A stretch of 64,000 nt of DNA from Antilocapra americana (lineage: Eukaryota > Chordata > Mammalia > Artiodactyla > Antilocapridae), in the NCBI GenBank assembly GCA_007570785.1, contig ML662474.1, forward strand, positions 26,847-90,846, written 5' to 3'. Positions 22,056-33,484 of the stretch are shown one piece after another (position 1 is the stretch's first letter; each line of letters starts with the position of its first letter). The position numbers and the translations under genes were made by a program. The notes under the pieces are model-generated. The model saw only the letters and a program-made list of their open reading frames with translations, ran no database searches and was not told the DNA's origin.

Positions 22056-23690
22056 AATACTTTTGAGACTTAAGAAGGGACTGCTTATAACAAGAAAGGA
22101 AATAACGTGCTCGATTTAAAGCTAGATCATAAATATGTCAGAAAATGAGGTGCAAGGCTCAATTTCTGGTTCAGGGACACAAGATCTTGGCATGCTTGTG
22201 CCCTCAAAACTCTGGCTATTTCCTGATGAAATGGAGGACAGAGTTGGAAATAATCCCAACATTTAAGCTTGGTATAAATATTTTCTCTTATGCAAACAGT
22301 ATATCCGTCCTTTTTTGTCATTAAATCTGGACAAACACTTCAAAATTGGTAGATATTTATTAAAAGGAAAGAAAGGATTGATATGAAATAGTCCTTCTGT
22401 ATTTTATGTAGCCAAGAAAATTCATTTTGAAGTATTTCTGCTTTATATATATTCAAGAAGTAAGTAGACATTTTTTTTATTTTATTGTTTAATTTCCTTT
22501 ACATTATCGAGTTTGTTTTGTCATACATTGACATGAATCTGCCATGGGTATACATGTGTTCCCCTTCCAGATCGGCCCTCCCACCTCCCTCATTCTACTT
22601 TGGGGTTTTAATTTTTTTTTTTTTACTTCTATTATACCTACGAAGAATGAAAAGTCATTGCACTTTTATTTTTATATTTTTTTTTTACTTTTTTAAACAC
22701 ACAACACACAAACACATACGTATATGCGTGTATATATTTCCTCAAGATCTCTTTGACAGATGAACTCTTTGGGAAGCCTGATATTTCTTTAAAAACTTAC
22801 AGGATGAAAATTCACGTTCTATTCTCCAAAATGTTCCCTTTTATCTAGCTTATCTTCAACTTATCTTTCTATAATAAGAGATGGGTTCATACTTCTGAGG
22901 ACTAATTGAGCCCATAAAAATCTAAACTCTCATTTACTTAAAGATATTGCTCTAAGAAAGCTGTTGTGATCCTCACCTTGGGTACAGCTTTAAATATTCA
23001 AGTCTGTAGGAACATAGGGATATGTTTGAATCACTTGCACAATTGTCAACTAGCTGGATTTGGGATAACAGCTACCCACTTAATGGGTAAAACAGATGCA
23101 CAGCGCACTGTGCATAGATCATAACCTGGCTCTTCTGGCTAGCTGAACGTTACAGTTATCTGAATATACCTCAAAATCATTTCTCAATAGTTCAGTATGT
23201 AATTTTTTTCTTTACTTTAAACCTCTAGTACCAAACATTACAATAGAAATCATTGATGATCCAAACTTCCCTCCCTTCATGCCACAGTGATTCAGCTTCC
23301 TGCCCCCTTTCCACATCACATCTCTTATTTCTGTCCTTGTCTATATTTTCAGAGTTGTCAGAATAGAGAAAATCAAACTAGATATCATAAACAGGCTCAA
23401 TATATTATTTTAATGGAGAAATATTTTATAAACTGTGTATTTGTCAACATTTCACCCATATGTCACAGAAGCCAGGCACAAATGCTCCAGCAGGGAACTT
23501 ATAGCCAGCACTATTATACATAAAAGGTAACCGTCATCTTAGAATACTCTTAGAAAACAATTTCTTACTCTAAACACTGAGGGAAAACCAAGTTATGAGA
23601 CAACTATAATAACCAATATTGATAAGAAAAATAAGGTAAACAGTACATATGAATTCTCAGTATAAAAAAATTAGATCATTTTATCTGGTC
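22056..23690. other. Spacer, mostly unassigned; short L1 3' end inside
   Basis: Apart from an L1 fragment at 22,475-22,625 and T-rich tracts, nothing is recognised. Frames of 64-92 codons are low-complexity or chance. Confidence 0.5.
22475..22625 (-). mobile_element. Short L1 3'-end fragment
   Basis: Antisense words TTTTATTGTTTAATTTCC, TTGACATGAATCTGCCATGG and GTATACATGTGTTCCCC, then cut off after the CCCTCCCACC block. Confidence 0.85.
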
Positions 23691-24300
23691 AAATTGCTTC
23701 GTAGATATAGAAATGGAAAAAGCAGAAGCAGTGGCAGATTTCCTCTGTTGTGGCTCTAAATTCACTCCAGACGGTGACGGCAACTTAAAAATTAGAGAAC
23801 AACTGATTTCTGAAAGAAAAGCTCTTATAAATTTAGAAAGCATGTTAAAAAGTGAAGGCCTGTCTTGACCACTGGAGGCCCACAGAGTCACATCCATGGT
23901 CTTTCCAGTAGCCATGTACAGACGTGAGAATACAAAACTGCCCTCCTGGAGATGACTTGCAAGTGTGCATTAGATTGCAAGGAGATCACACCAGTCAAAC
24001 ATAAAATAAATAACTAAATATATAAATAAATTCTGTAAATGCATAGAATGGCTGACGCTGAAGCTGAGGCTGTAAAGCTTTGACCACCTAAGACTATAAC
24101 TGGTTAACTAGAAAAGAGAATGACATTTAGGAAGCAATGAAATCAGGAGGTGACGTGACTGAGAGGAGGAGAAGGTTGTATAGCTGCACCCATTTGAGGA
24201 CATTATCTCAGAGAGACACTTGGAGATGGTGAGAAACAGAGAGCCCTTGTGTGTTGCAGATTAAGGGGTCAAAACGAGTCAGAGAGCGCTTTGTGAGTGA
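23690..24300 (+). mobile_element. Highly decayed BovB fragment
   Basis: TCACTCCAGACGGTGACGGC, GAAAGAAAAGCTCTTATAA, TTAGAAAGCATGTTAAAAAG and a terminal GTCAGAGAG..GTGAGTGAACAACAACA block follow BovB 3' order at low identity. No frame survives. Confidence 0.6.
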
Positions 24301-24369
24301 ACAACAACAAGACTTCAGTTAATAAAACGGCTATTCTAGGGTCACAATTGGGGTCACATAAGGTAAGAT

Positions 24370-26105
24370 GAATAGAAGGCACAGACCATTTTCTCCCCAC
24401 AAATCCATCAAACGGCTAACAGCACATGGAACATCTTCCAGAAACCAATTTGTGAATGATGTTTATGGGCCCCAGAAACTGAGAAAGGCAAATCAGTCTC
24501 TCAAAACGTTAATAGGATAAAATAATGACATAAAGGAAAAGTTTTTAAGGATGGAGACCTAATTTGGAGAGGAAATTGTAAAGGAGTAGAAACTTGCATA
24601 AAATCCCAAATCATCTCTCATAAAAGTCAGTTGAAGGAGAAACAGAAACAGGAGGAAAAAGAACAAAAGCACAGCTTATGCCAATAAATGCATTTACTAG
24701 CCAAGAATTGGCTCAGACATTCCTGTCCACAGTTTATGTGGAGTGTGGAAGATAGGCCTGGGAAATATCAAACACACAATTGTTAGATGAGGCTTTATTG
24801 CCGTGAGGAAAATCTGATGGACCTGAGATGATGTAGAAACATAAACCATGCGAACACAAGAGACATAAATTGTAAAAAAGGCCATTCCTTTGAAAGGCTC
24901 TCAGACCACATAGTGGACAATGGCACACTCACAGGAGAGAGGACAGTGCACCAGAATGTACCAAAGGAGGCCAAGCTAGCTTCCATTTCAGGCCCTTTCC
25001 TACGAGGAGGGAGAGAGGAATGTGTATCACTGCCAGAGACACAAGGAAATAGGTTCCTGGTATCTTGGCCTCAAAGACATCTACCAAGCTCTATACTGGT
25101 TGATAGTTGTTAATAATGAATTCCTGGGTTCATGGAAAGTTCACATAGGCCAGCATCACAGTATCCTGGGACCAGCTACCCTGAGGAGACACATGACACA
25201 CCTGAGACTGTGAACTTGTGCACAGGCAGCAAACTGAGTGGCTGAGATCAGAGAGTTATATAAGGTGCATGGCCCACCTGGGACTGTTCCTTGCCAGCCA
25301 GCCAGGCACCCAAAGTTTTGGACCTGGGGAGAGCATAAAATACATAGGCAATCATGGTCAGTGCCCTTGCTGAGCACCTAGGTGCCTGAATGGCTTAGAC
25401 GTGAGAAGTGCATGCAACACAGGGCCCACTTGGGACAGTACCCTCATGTAGCAACCGTCAGGCTGAGCATGGTGGACCCAGAAAGAATATGTCACATGTG
25501 TCAGCGAGTCCAGTGCAACAGAACCCACAGTTATTCTCCAGCCAAACAGAAACACAACAGTGTATATTATAAAAAGGACCTCACAAAACCATATCAAACC
25601 CACAAACACACCAGAGTGTAATGTTGGACAATTCATTGCACACCAGAGGGAAGATATCCAGATATATTGCCACTGCACAGACACAATTTCCCCAAAGCAT
25701 TAAATCTTGACAAGTCACTGGTCAACCACACCTACAAAGGGCAGGTTTAACAGCAACGTGGAGCCATAACCCTCCAGCTGGCAGAAAGGACACCCAAAGC
25801 ATAGCAATCTAAACAAAATGAAATGGGACAGAAATATGCAGCTGGTTAAAGTACATGATAAAACTCACCAAAACAAACAAACGAATAAGAGATAGGAAGC
25901 CTTCCTGAAAAAGAATCCACAATAACAATAGTAAAGATGGTCAAAACCTTGAAAGCTAGTTGGAGTCACCAGGAATTGCACTGGAGGCGTGGATGGAGAA
26001 AAAAGGTCTAGAAGAAATAAAAAAGAGTCAAGCAGTAATATTCAATGCAATAATGCAAATTAAAGCATTCTGGAAGGAACCAAGAGAAGAATAACTATGA
26101 CTGAG
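24370..26105 (+). mobile_element. L1 5' region (5' UTR and start of ORF1), decayed
   Basis: The later part (25,380-26,105) carries words I associate with the 5' UTR to ORF1 junction of cattle L1: AGGGCCCACTTGGGACAGTA, CAAAACCATATC, AACCCTCCAGCTGGCAGAAA, CCTGAAAAAGAATCCACAAT and AGTAAAGATGGTCAAAACCTTG. The earlier part (24,370-25,380) is less sure. It stops at a SINE at 26,108. A 5' region is rarer than 3' ends because most L1s are 5'-truncated. Confidence 0.5.
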
Positions 26106-26107
26106 AA

Positions 26108-26410
26108 AGAACTAATTAGGTGGAGGCTGCTGCCACTGCTGCTGCTAAGTCGCTTAAGTCATGTACGACTCTCTGCAACCACGTAGATGCCAGCCCACCA
26201 GGCTTCCTGTCCCAGGCATTCTCCATGCAAGGAGTATTCAACTTGGTTGCCATTTCCACCTCCGATGCCTGAAGGTGAAAACTGGAAGTGAAGTCATTCA
26301 GCCTGTCCGACGCTTAGCTACCCCCTGGACTGCAGCATACCAGGCTCCTCCATCCATCGGATTTTCCAGACAAGCAAGAGTACTAGAGTGGGCTTCCTTT
26401 GCCTTCCCTG
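26108..26410 (-). mobile_element. Bov-tA2 SINE, dimeric
   Basis: Antisense order GCTGCTGCTAAGTCGCTTAA, ATGCCAGCCCACCAGGCTTC, then a second monomer with CCTGTCCGACGCTTAGC and GACAAGCAAGAGTACTAGAG. Confidence 0.9.
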
Positions 26411-26749
26411 AAGTCGAGGTATAAGGGAGGAAATAAATGAAACACACTGTGCCAAAAAAAAAAAAAAAGTGGGGGACAGGAAAAGCTCTGACTAGGGCAA
26501 TGAGAAATGTCTCATAATGAGAAACATAGGATCTGGAGACCACCAAAAAAAATGTAAGGGAAGTGGGGGTGATGTGCATGGGAATTTCTTGAGGAGGTAG
26601 AAGTTGAAATCACCATTAAATGAGTCACAGTTCAAGAACTGGGACCAGACTGGAGGAACTGTGCACTTCAACCTGGGGAAGGAGAGTGACAAAATTCTAT
26701 ATTGTTGCTCTGATAATGTGAATCAAATTTGGAGTAGGCTACCAAAATA

Positions 26750-27130
26750 TTAATTGAGCTAATCTCAAGCTGGCAACAAGATTGCTAGGAAAAACATCCA
26801 CAACCTCAGATATATAGATGGTAATACAGGGCGGGAAATATAAAGAGGAAATGAAGAGTCCCTTGATGAAGATGAATGAATCGTGCTCAAAATTCAACAT
26901 TCATATAAGCAAAGATCATGGCATCTGGTCCCATCACTACTCAGCAAATAGAATAGGTAACCATGTGGAAACAATGATAATCTTAATTTTCTCTGGCGCC
27001 AAAATCACTAAGAATGGTGATTGCAGTCATCACATTAAATGTCTCTTGCTTCTTGATATAAATGCAATGACAAACCTAGACATTGCATTAAGAGGAAGGC
27101 ACGCCACCTTACTATATTCTCAGTAAATAT
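26750..27130 (+). mobile_element. BovB fragment, decayed
   Basis: Sense BovB words AACCTCAGATATATAGATGG, CTTGATGAAGATGAATGAAT, AACATTCATATAAGC and TGACAAACCTAGACATTGC in the expected order. A 102-codon remnant frame is open. Confidence 0.8.
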
Positions 27131-27139
27131 GAAATCAAT

Positions 27140-27460
27140 TATGGTAATAGTGGAGACTATGGGATATGGTTGAGTAATGTATATAGTTTTTGACTGATAA
27201 TTTATTTAGGCTTGCTTTGTTGCTTATTCAGTATGTACTTTAAATACATCATTTTTCAGGAGATGCACCTTAGCTGATGTGCCAGATACCTAAGGAAATT
27301 TGGTTAGACTGAAAACAGAAGAATCCAGTATCTGTGGTTAACTTGCTAGGAAGGCAGAAAGGTTCTTTCCAATCCTAAGCAAGTGTTTAGGAAAAGATAT
27401 GAAATGTGGCTTATCATAACTGAAAATAGAAGTGCAAGGCACAAACAAGACACTGGAAGG
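27140..27460 (+). repeat. Third, older copy of arm block 18,310-18,610
   Basis: Direct-orientation similarity to 18,310-18,610 and inverted similarity to about 31,800-32,090. Shared order: ATGGTAATA / TTGAGTAATG.ATATA / TGATAATT / AGTA..TT..AATA..TCATTT.TCAGG / TAGGAAGGCAGA / TTCTTTCCAATCC / TGAAATGTGG..TATCATAACTGAAA. Identity is visibly lower than between the two arms. Confidence 0.65.
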
Positions 27461-27589
27461 TCAACTTCAGAGGTCAGTAGTTTCACAATATACTATGGGA
27501 GATCAGTGGAGATTTGACTCCAGAAAGAATGAAGGGATGGAGACAAAGGAAAACAACACCCATTTGTGGATGGGAGTGCTGAAAAAAAT

Positions 27590-27720
27590 TAAGGTTCAAT
27601 TCTTAATCGGGAGGGGGGTGGGAGGGCGGCTCTGGAAGGGGAACACCTTCATACCCATGGTGGATTCACATCAATGTATGCCAAAACCAACACGATAATG
27701 TAAAGGAAAAAATAAAGAAA
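27590..27720 (+). mobile_element. L1 3' terminus
   Basis: Sense L1 3' end: GGGAGGGCGGCTCTGGAAGG, CATACCCATGGTGGATTCAC, CAAAACCAACACGATAATGT, then an A-rich tail. Confidence 0.9.
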
Positions 27721-28039
27721 GTATTTAAAAAATAAAAGTGCAATATTGCATAGAATCCAAAAATGGTAGGTCCATGAATCAAGGCAAATTGGAAGTGATC
27801 AAATAAGAGATGACAAGAGAGAATATCTGTCAGGGGATGATCAGCTTGAAGGAATCCAGTATGTTTCATTGTCTTCATTTGTCTGCCATTTCTCAAGGCC
27901 TCTCAGGTCCTTCTCAGTTCCTGTTCCAGGAATGAGTAGAGCTGCATGTGCATCTCACATCTGAGATCATGGACAAAGGCACCTGCCGGGATTCCTTTCA
28001 GTAAATCCCTTCAGTGACACTTCAGTGACCTTGTATGTA

Positions 28040-28430
28040 TGAGACTATCCATTTTGTTGCAACTGATAGGATTTCATTCTTTGTAAGAGCTAAGTAATCT
28101 TTTACTGAAGATATGTAAGCATGCATTTTTGCTAATTAAATGCTCTTACTCGACTAGAGATTTCGGTCCCCAATGTCCTTCTTTCTGTCGTCATTCCCTT
28201 CAGAGTGTGGAACCTACCAAGCTCACTTTCTTGTCTGGGCTCCAGAGAACTCCTTGAGAGAACGCCCTTTGCCTTTGTAAGTGGTACAAGTTCTGTGCAT
28301 GGGCTTTATTGCTGTTATACATGACGTAGAGATGCTGTTCTGTCTCTCTCTCTTTCTCTCTTTCGTTTGTCGACTGCAGTCCCCACGTCCCAGTCTGTAA
28401 AAGACCACCGCAAATATCGACATTCTCAGA
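28040..28430 (+). mobile_element. Possible LTR (R-U5) fragment of an endogenous retrovirus
   Basis: Words such as AATTAAATGCTCTTACTCGA, AGAGATTTCGGTCCCC and TTCTTTCTGTCGTCATTCCC resemble an R-U5 boundary of ruminant LTRs. No gag, pol or env is seen beside it. A weak, from-memory match. Confidence 0.3.
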
Positions 28431-29035
28431 ATCAGCAAACTATGATGGATTGGAATGGGTAAATTTAACTCAGATGACTATTATATCTCCTACTGTGTGC
28501 AGGAATCCCTTAAAGAAATGGAGTAGCCATCACAGTGAGCAAAAGAGTCTGAAATGCAGTACTTGTACACAATCTCAAAAATGACAGAGTAATCTCTATT
28601 CACTTCCAAGGCAAATCATTCAATATAACGGTACTTCAAGTCTATGGCTCAACCGGTAACACTGAAGAAGCTGAAGTTGAACAGTTCTATGAAGATGTAC
28701 AAGACGTTCTAGCACTAAAACCACAAAAAGACGTCCTCTTCAATATACGGGACAGGAATGCAAAAGTGGAAATTCAAGATACATGGAGTAACATGAAAAG
28801 TTGTCCTTGGAGTGCAGAATGAAGCAGAGCAAAAGCATATAGAATTGTGCCAAGAGAACACAGTGGTCACAGAACCCACTTTCTTCAAATAACACAAGAG
28901 AAGAATCAAGACATGGACATCACCAGATGGTCAACACCACAATCAGATTGATTATATTCTTTGCAACCAAAGATGGAGCATGTTTATACAGACAGCAAAA
29001 AGAAGAACAGAAGCTGACTATGGCTCAGATCACTC
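28430..29035 (+). mobile_element. BovB endonuclease-region fragment, 5' part of an interrupted copy
   Basis: Sense BovB: AGCAAACTATGATGGATTGG, GGAATCCCTTAAAGAAATGG, GACAGGAATGCAAAAGTGG, TGGACATCACCAGATGGTCA, ATCAGATTGATTATATTC. This is the endonuclease domain end. It breaks after GGCTCAGATCA and continues at 30,443. Confidence 0.9.
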
Positions 29036-29039
29036 AATG

Positions 29040-30442
29040 TCAGTATCAGTTCAGTCGCTCAGTCGTATGCCACTCTTTGCAAACCCATGAACGGCAGCAC
29101 AGCAGGCCTCTTGGTCCATCACCAGCTCCTGGAGTGAACCCAAACCCATGTCCAGTGAGTCGGTGGTGCCTTCCAGCCATCTCATCCTCTGTCTTCGCCT
29201 GCTCCTCCTGCCCCCAATCCTTCCCAGCACCAGGGCCTTTTCTGATGACTCATCTCTTCGCATGTAGTGGGCAAAGTATTGGAGTTTCAGGTGCAACATC
29301 AGTCCTTCCCAATGACCACCCAGGACTGATCTCTTTGGGATGGATTCGTTGGATCTCCTTGAAGTCCAAGGGACTCTCAAGAGTCTTCTCCAACACCACA
29401 GTTCAAAAGCATTAATCTTCAATGCTCACCCATTTTCACTGTTCAACTCTCACATCTATGCATGACTACTGAAAAACTCATAGCCTTGATTACATCAACC
29501 TTTGCTGACAAAGTAATGGGTCTGCTTTTTAATATGCTATCCATGTTGGCCATAGCTTTCCTTCCAAGAAGTAGGATTCTTTTGATGTCATGGCTGCAAT
29601 CACCATCTGCCGTGACTTTGGAACCCCCGAAGTATAAAGTCTTACCCCTTTTCCGCTTTTCCCTCATCTTTTTCCATGACGTGCTGGGACCAGAATCCAT
29701 GACCTTAGTTTGCTTAATGTTGAGCTTTAAGCCAACTTTTTCACTCTCCTCTTTCACTTTCAGCCAGAGGCTTTTTAAATTCCTCTGCACTTTCTGCCAT
29801 AGGGTGGTGTTGTCTGCATATCTGAGGTTATTGATATTTCTCCCAATAACCTTGATTCCAGCTTGTGCTTCTTCCAGCCCAGCATTCCGCATGATGTACT
29901 CTGCATATAAGTTAAATAAGCAGGGTGACCATGTACAGCTTGATGTACTTCTTTTCCTGTTTGGGACCAGTCTGTTGTTTCATGTTCATTTCTAACTGTT
30001 GCTTCCTGACCTGCACAGAGGTTTCTAAAGAGCCAGGTCACATGGTCTGGTGTTCCCATCTCTTTGTGATGCACACAGTGAAAGCCTTTGGCATAATCAA
30101 TAAGGCAGAAGTAGGTGTTTTGGGAACTCTCTTGCTTTTTTGATAATCCAGCCGATGTTGGCAATTTGGTCTCTGGTTCCTCTGTCTTTTCTCAAACAAG
30201 CTTGAACATCTGGAAGTTTATGGTTCATATATTGCGAAAGCCTGGCTTGGAGAATTTGGAACTTTACTTGACTAGTACGTGAAATTGAGTGCACTTGTGC
30301 GGTAGTTTGAGCAATCTTTGCATTGCCTTTCTTTGGGATAGAAATGTAAACTCACCTTTTGCACTTCTGTGGCCATTGCTGAGATTTCCAAAGTTGCTGG
30401 CATATTGAGTGCTGCAATTTCACAGCATTATGGCTGTTATCA
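29040..30442 (-). mobile_element. BovB copy nested antisense inside another BovB
   Basis: The 3' terminus is at the left (CAGTTCAGTCGCTCAGTCGT) and the 5' truncation at about 30,442. It is among the better preserved BovB copies here: minus-strand remnant frames of 123, 149 and 129 codons tile the reverse transcriptase and C-terminal part (TTADGDCSHDIKRILLLGRK-like and LKLNIKQTKVMDSGP). A 177-codon plus-strand frame at 29,462-29,995 is only its antisense shadow. Confidence 0.92.
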
Positions 30443-30830
30443 TGAACTCCTTATTGCCAAATTCAGACTGAAATAGAAGAATGCGGGGAAAAGTACCTGA
30501 CCATTCAGTTATGACCTTTATTAAATCCCTTATGATTATGCAATGGAAATGAGAAATACTATTAAGGGACTGGATCTGATAGACAGAGTGCCTGATGAAC
30601 CACAGACGGAGTTTCGTGACGTTGTACAGGAGACAGTGAATAAGATCATCCCCAAGAAAAATAAATGCAAAAATGAAAATCGGCTGTCTGAGGAGAACTT
30701 ACAAATAGCTTTGAAAATAAGGAAAGTGAAAAACAAAGAAGAAAAGGAATGATATACCCATCTGAAGGCAGAGTTCCAAAGAATAGCAAAGGAACATCAG
30801 AAAGCCTATGTCACAGGGTGCTCAGGGCTG
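30443..30830 (+). mobile_element. Continuation of the interrupted BovB (28,430 copy)
   Basis: Resumes exactly where 29,035 stopped: CATGAACTCCTTATTGCC, then GGACTGGATCTGATAGACAG, GCAAAAATGAAAATCGGCTG and CAGAGTTCCAAAGAATAGC. A 69-codon sense frame (30,543-30,752) is a BovB remnant. Confidence 0.9.
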
Positions 30831-30965
30831 GTGCAGAGGGATGACCCAGAGAGATGGAATCGGAGGGACGTGTGAGGGGCGGTTCTTGAAGGGGAACACA
30901 TGTGTACCCATGGTGGATTCATGTCAATGTATGGCAAAACCAACATGATAATGTAAAGAAATAAA
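30815..30965 (+). mobile_element. L1 3' terminus
   Basis: ACAGGGTGCTCAGGGCTGGT, GATGACCCAGAGAGATGGAA, GTACCCATGGTGGATTCATG, AAAACCAACATGATAATGTA and an A-rich tail. It lies next to the inner end of the right arm. Confidence 0.9.
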
Positions 30966-31059
30966 TAAGTAAATTAACTAATAATTCATGTATTTGAAGG
31001 ATAAGGTTACATGTTAATCTTCATTGTTTCATTATCTATTTTGGAACACGAGTACATTG

Positions 31060-32645
31060 GGGCTTTATTTCTATTTCTGGCTATTTTACTGCATCTTTTT
31101 TTGAATAAACTCTTCCGTTTCAGAAAACATCCTTTAAGCATCCTAGTTAAATGACACGTAATCTGTTTTTTGTAAGCAAGAAAATGCGAAAAAAGGGAAA
31201 AGAATTAATGGAGATTAAGTGAGTTCAGAAATCATCCCTGCTGACATGAAATGCTATCAAATTAGGATATTGCAGGTGAAGGAAGAGATACAAATGAAAT
31301 TTTAAAAAGTGAAAATACACAGTACATATCTTAGTGCTTTCAAATTGCATTATATACTATTAGTTATAAGTAGCTTCTTATGTGGTTAGACAGCAGACTG
31401 CCTTCACAATAGAAATTCATATTTGAAAATATAGATATTGTAGCATGGCCAAAATTTGATCACCATTATATCATCACCGTGATACCAAAGATAGCATGAC
31501 ATAACCAGTGATTGGCCCATGGTCTCCACAAGATTGTTATTTTCCAAATGGTATTACATAGGGTCATTTTTGCTCTGCTGTCCTTAAGGCATGCCTTTAT
31601 TTCCTGTCACCAAGATTCCACCCTATGTTTCCTAAAGCATATTTAGTTGTTCCTCATCTGTTTCCACGGAGACAGAAGAAATTCCTTGGGGCGATTTCAG
31701 CTCCTAACCATGTTTAACAAGTTCTATGGAGACATGACATCTGTATAAGATTCATTATCTTTCTGTTACAGTGTGCTTCTGGATCTACACCTCCCAAAAT
31801 GAATTTCAGTCATGCAAAACCCCATCTCACAACTTTGCCTCAATTCTTTCCTGGGATTCCAAGGAATCTCTGACTGCCCTCCTACCAGTGTGACCGCAGA
31901 TTTCAGATCTTTAACATGTTTTAGGTCTAGTCTCTTTTCTTTATGTATCTTTCAGATCAACTGAAACTTTTAGCCTGAAAATGTCATATTTTTAGTACTT
32001 TTTAAATTACCAATGAAGAAATGTAATAGCCAGTCTAGTGCTATGTGCAGTACTCAGTAACATCCTACAATGTGCACTGTTATCATAATTTACCTTTCCT
32101 AATTACTGAGCATTATGTCAAAGTTGACAAATATTTATTATAGTTACATGAATGTCACGTGTGGGAAATTATAAAATGATTTTTGCTCTCATGAAGTTAA
32201 CAGTCTTTAAGAACCCATACTATGCATGAGGTGTCAGGCCCCAGTTCCCTAAAATTCAGTAGTATTGGTAAAGTTACGTTTGGGAAAAACATAAGAATTA
32301 ATTTTAATCAAATAGAAAAATCATGGAGTAAGCAGGGATGCAAGTCAATGGCTGGAAAAGGCATGGATAAGGACAATCAATGTATCAAGTTGAAAAGCCA
32401 CACTTTCTGTTCCCTCCTGAAAATAATCTATTAAAATGTACCTCAATTGTCTTGCCAAGGGAAGCCTGGTTACATGATACATTATGTCAGTGATCAACTT
32501 CTTTCAGATTTTAACTTATCAGTACATTTAATTTCAAAAGCTTATAGAGAAAATATCTCAATACATTGGGGAAACACTCTACATGAATTCAATTTTATTA
32601 GCTTTCCTTATTGATTTCATAATTGGTGCCTAAGTGAATAAAAGT
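31060..32645. other. Inner right arm, no gene; HSFY is not duplicated here
   Basis: Pairs with 18,073-19,330 and 17,200-17,483. The homology stops short of the HSFY exons, so the right side carries no second HSFY copy. Confidence 0.65.
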
Positions 32646-32960
32646 GAAAACAAAATTTAAGTGGACCCTATGGGAGAGGACGAGGGTGGGATGATGTGGA
32701 AGAACGGCATTGAAAGATGTAACTATCATATGTGAAATGAATAACTAAACCTAGGTTTGTTGCATGATACATGGTGCTCAGAGTTAGTGCACCAGGATGA
32801 CCCAGAGGGATGGAATCATGAAGGAGGAGGTAGGGGAGTTATGGAAGTGTAACACATATATATTCATGGTGGATTCATGTCAATGTATGGCAACACCAAC
32901 ACAATAATGTAAAGAAGAAAGTCTTTCCTGGATTTGTTACAGTAAAAAAAAAATATACAG
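32645..32960 (+). mobile_element. L1 3'-end fragment shared by both arms
   Basis: Sense L1 3' end: GTGGACCCTATGGGAGAGGA, TGACCCAGAGGGATGG, ATTCATGGTGGATTCATGTC. Partner of 16,880-17,195. Confidence 0.88.
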
Positions 32961-33484
32961 AACATTATAAAATAAATTACACAATAAAATTTTTAGGTGA
33001 AGTAAATGAAGAAGACTGGAGCAAAAAGTTGAAAAATTGATGGTAGAAGGTCAGAGGATGAAATCAGATGCTTAACTTATAACAAGCAAATGTGTTACTG
33101 CAGAGCCTAAAGAGATGAATATGGTTTCAGCATTGTTACCCTACAACATTATTTTCATTGCAGCAAATCACAGCATAGACTTAGATGCAAAATATTCTAA
33201 GATCACATGAATTTCAAAACAACGTATATATATTAAAACATTCTGATTTAAGATACCACTAGAGTGATATCACTCAACTACAAAATAACTTCCAACATTA
33301 AGCCTAGAAACAAATAACAGAGAAACTCTGTGAAGTTCATAGGTGTTCTTCAGTGAGTCCTTCAGTTTTATTTTCCATTTGTAATTGTGTTTTGAACATA
33401 TGTTTGTGACTATGCTTGTGTGTATGGATCAGATTAAGAATGTGTTTGTGAGTGTATGTCTGGGTTCTCTCTTGGACTTTGTGT

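Noticed and set aside
29462..29995. 177-codon plus-strand open frame
   Set aside because: It lies antisense to BovB reverse-transcriptase sequence; the minus strand carries the real remnant.
31060..32645. Possible second HSFY copy in the right arm
   Set aside because: Arm homology ends about 60 bp short of the HSFY polyadenylation signal; no FPQKLW- or SPNFKRGY-like coding sequence is present near the inner right arm.
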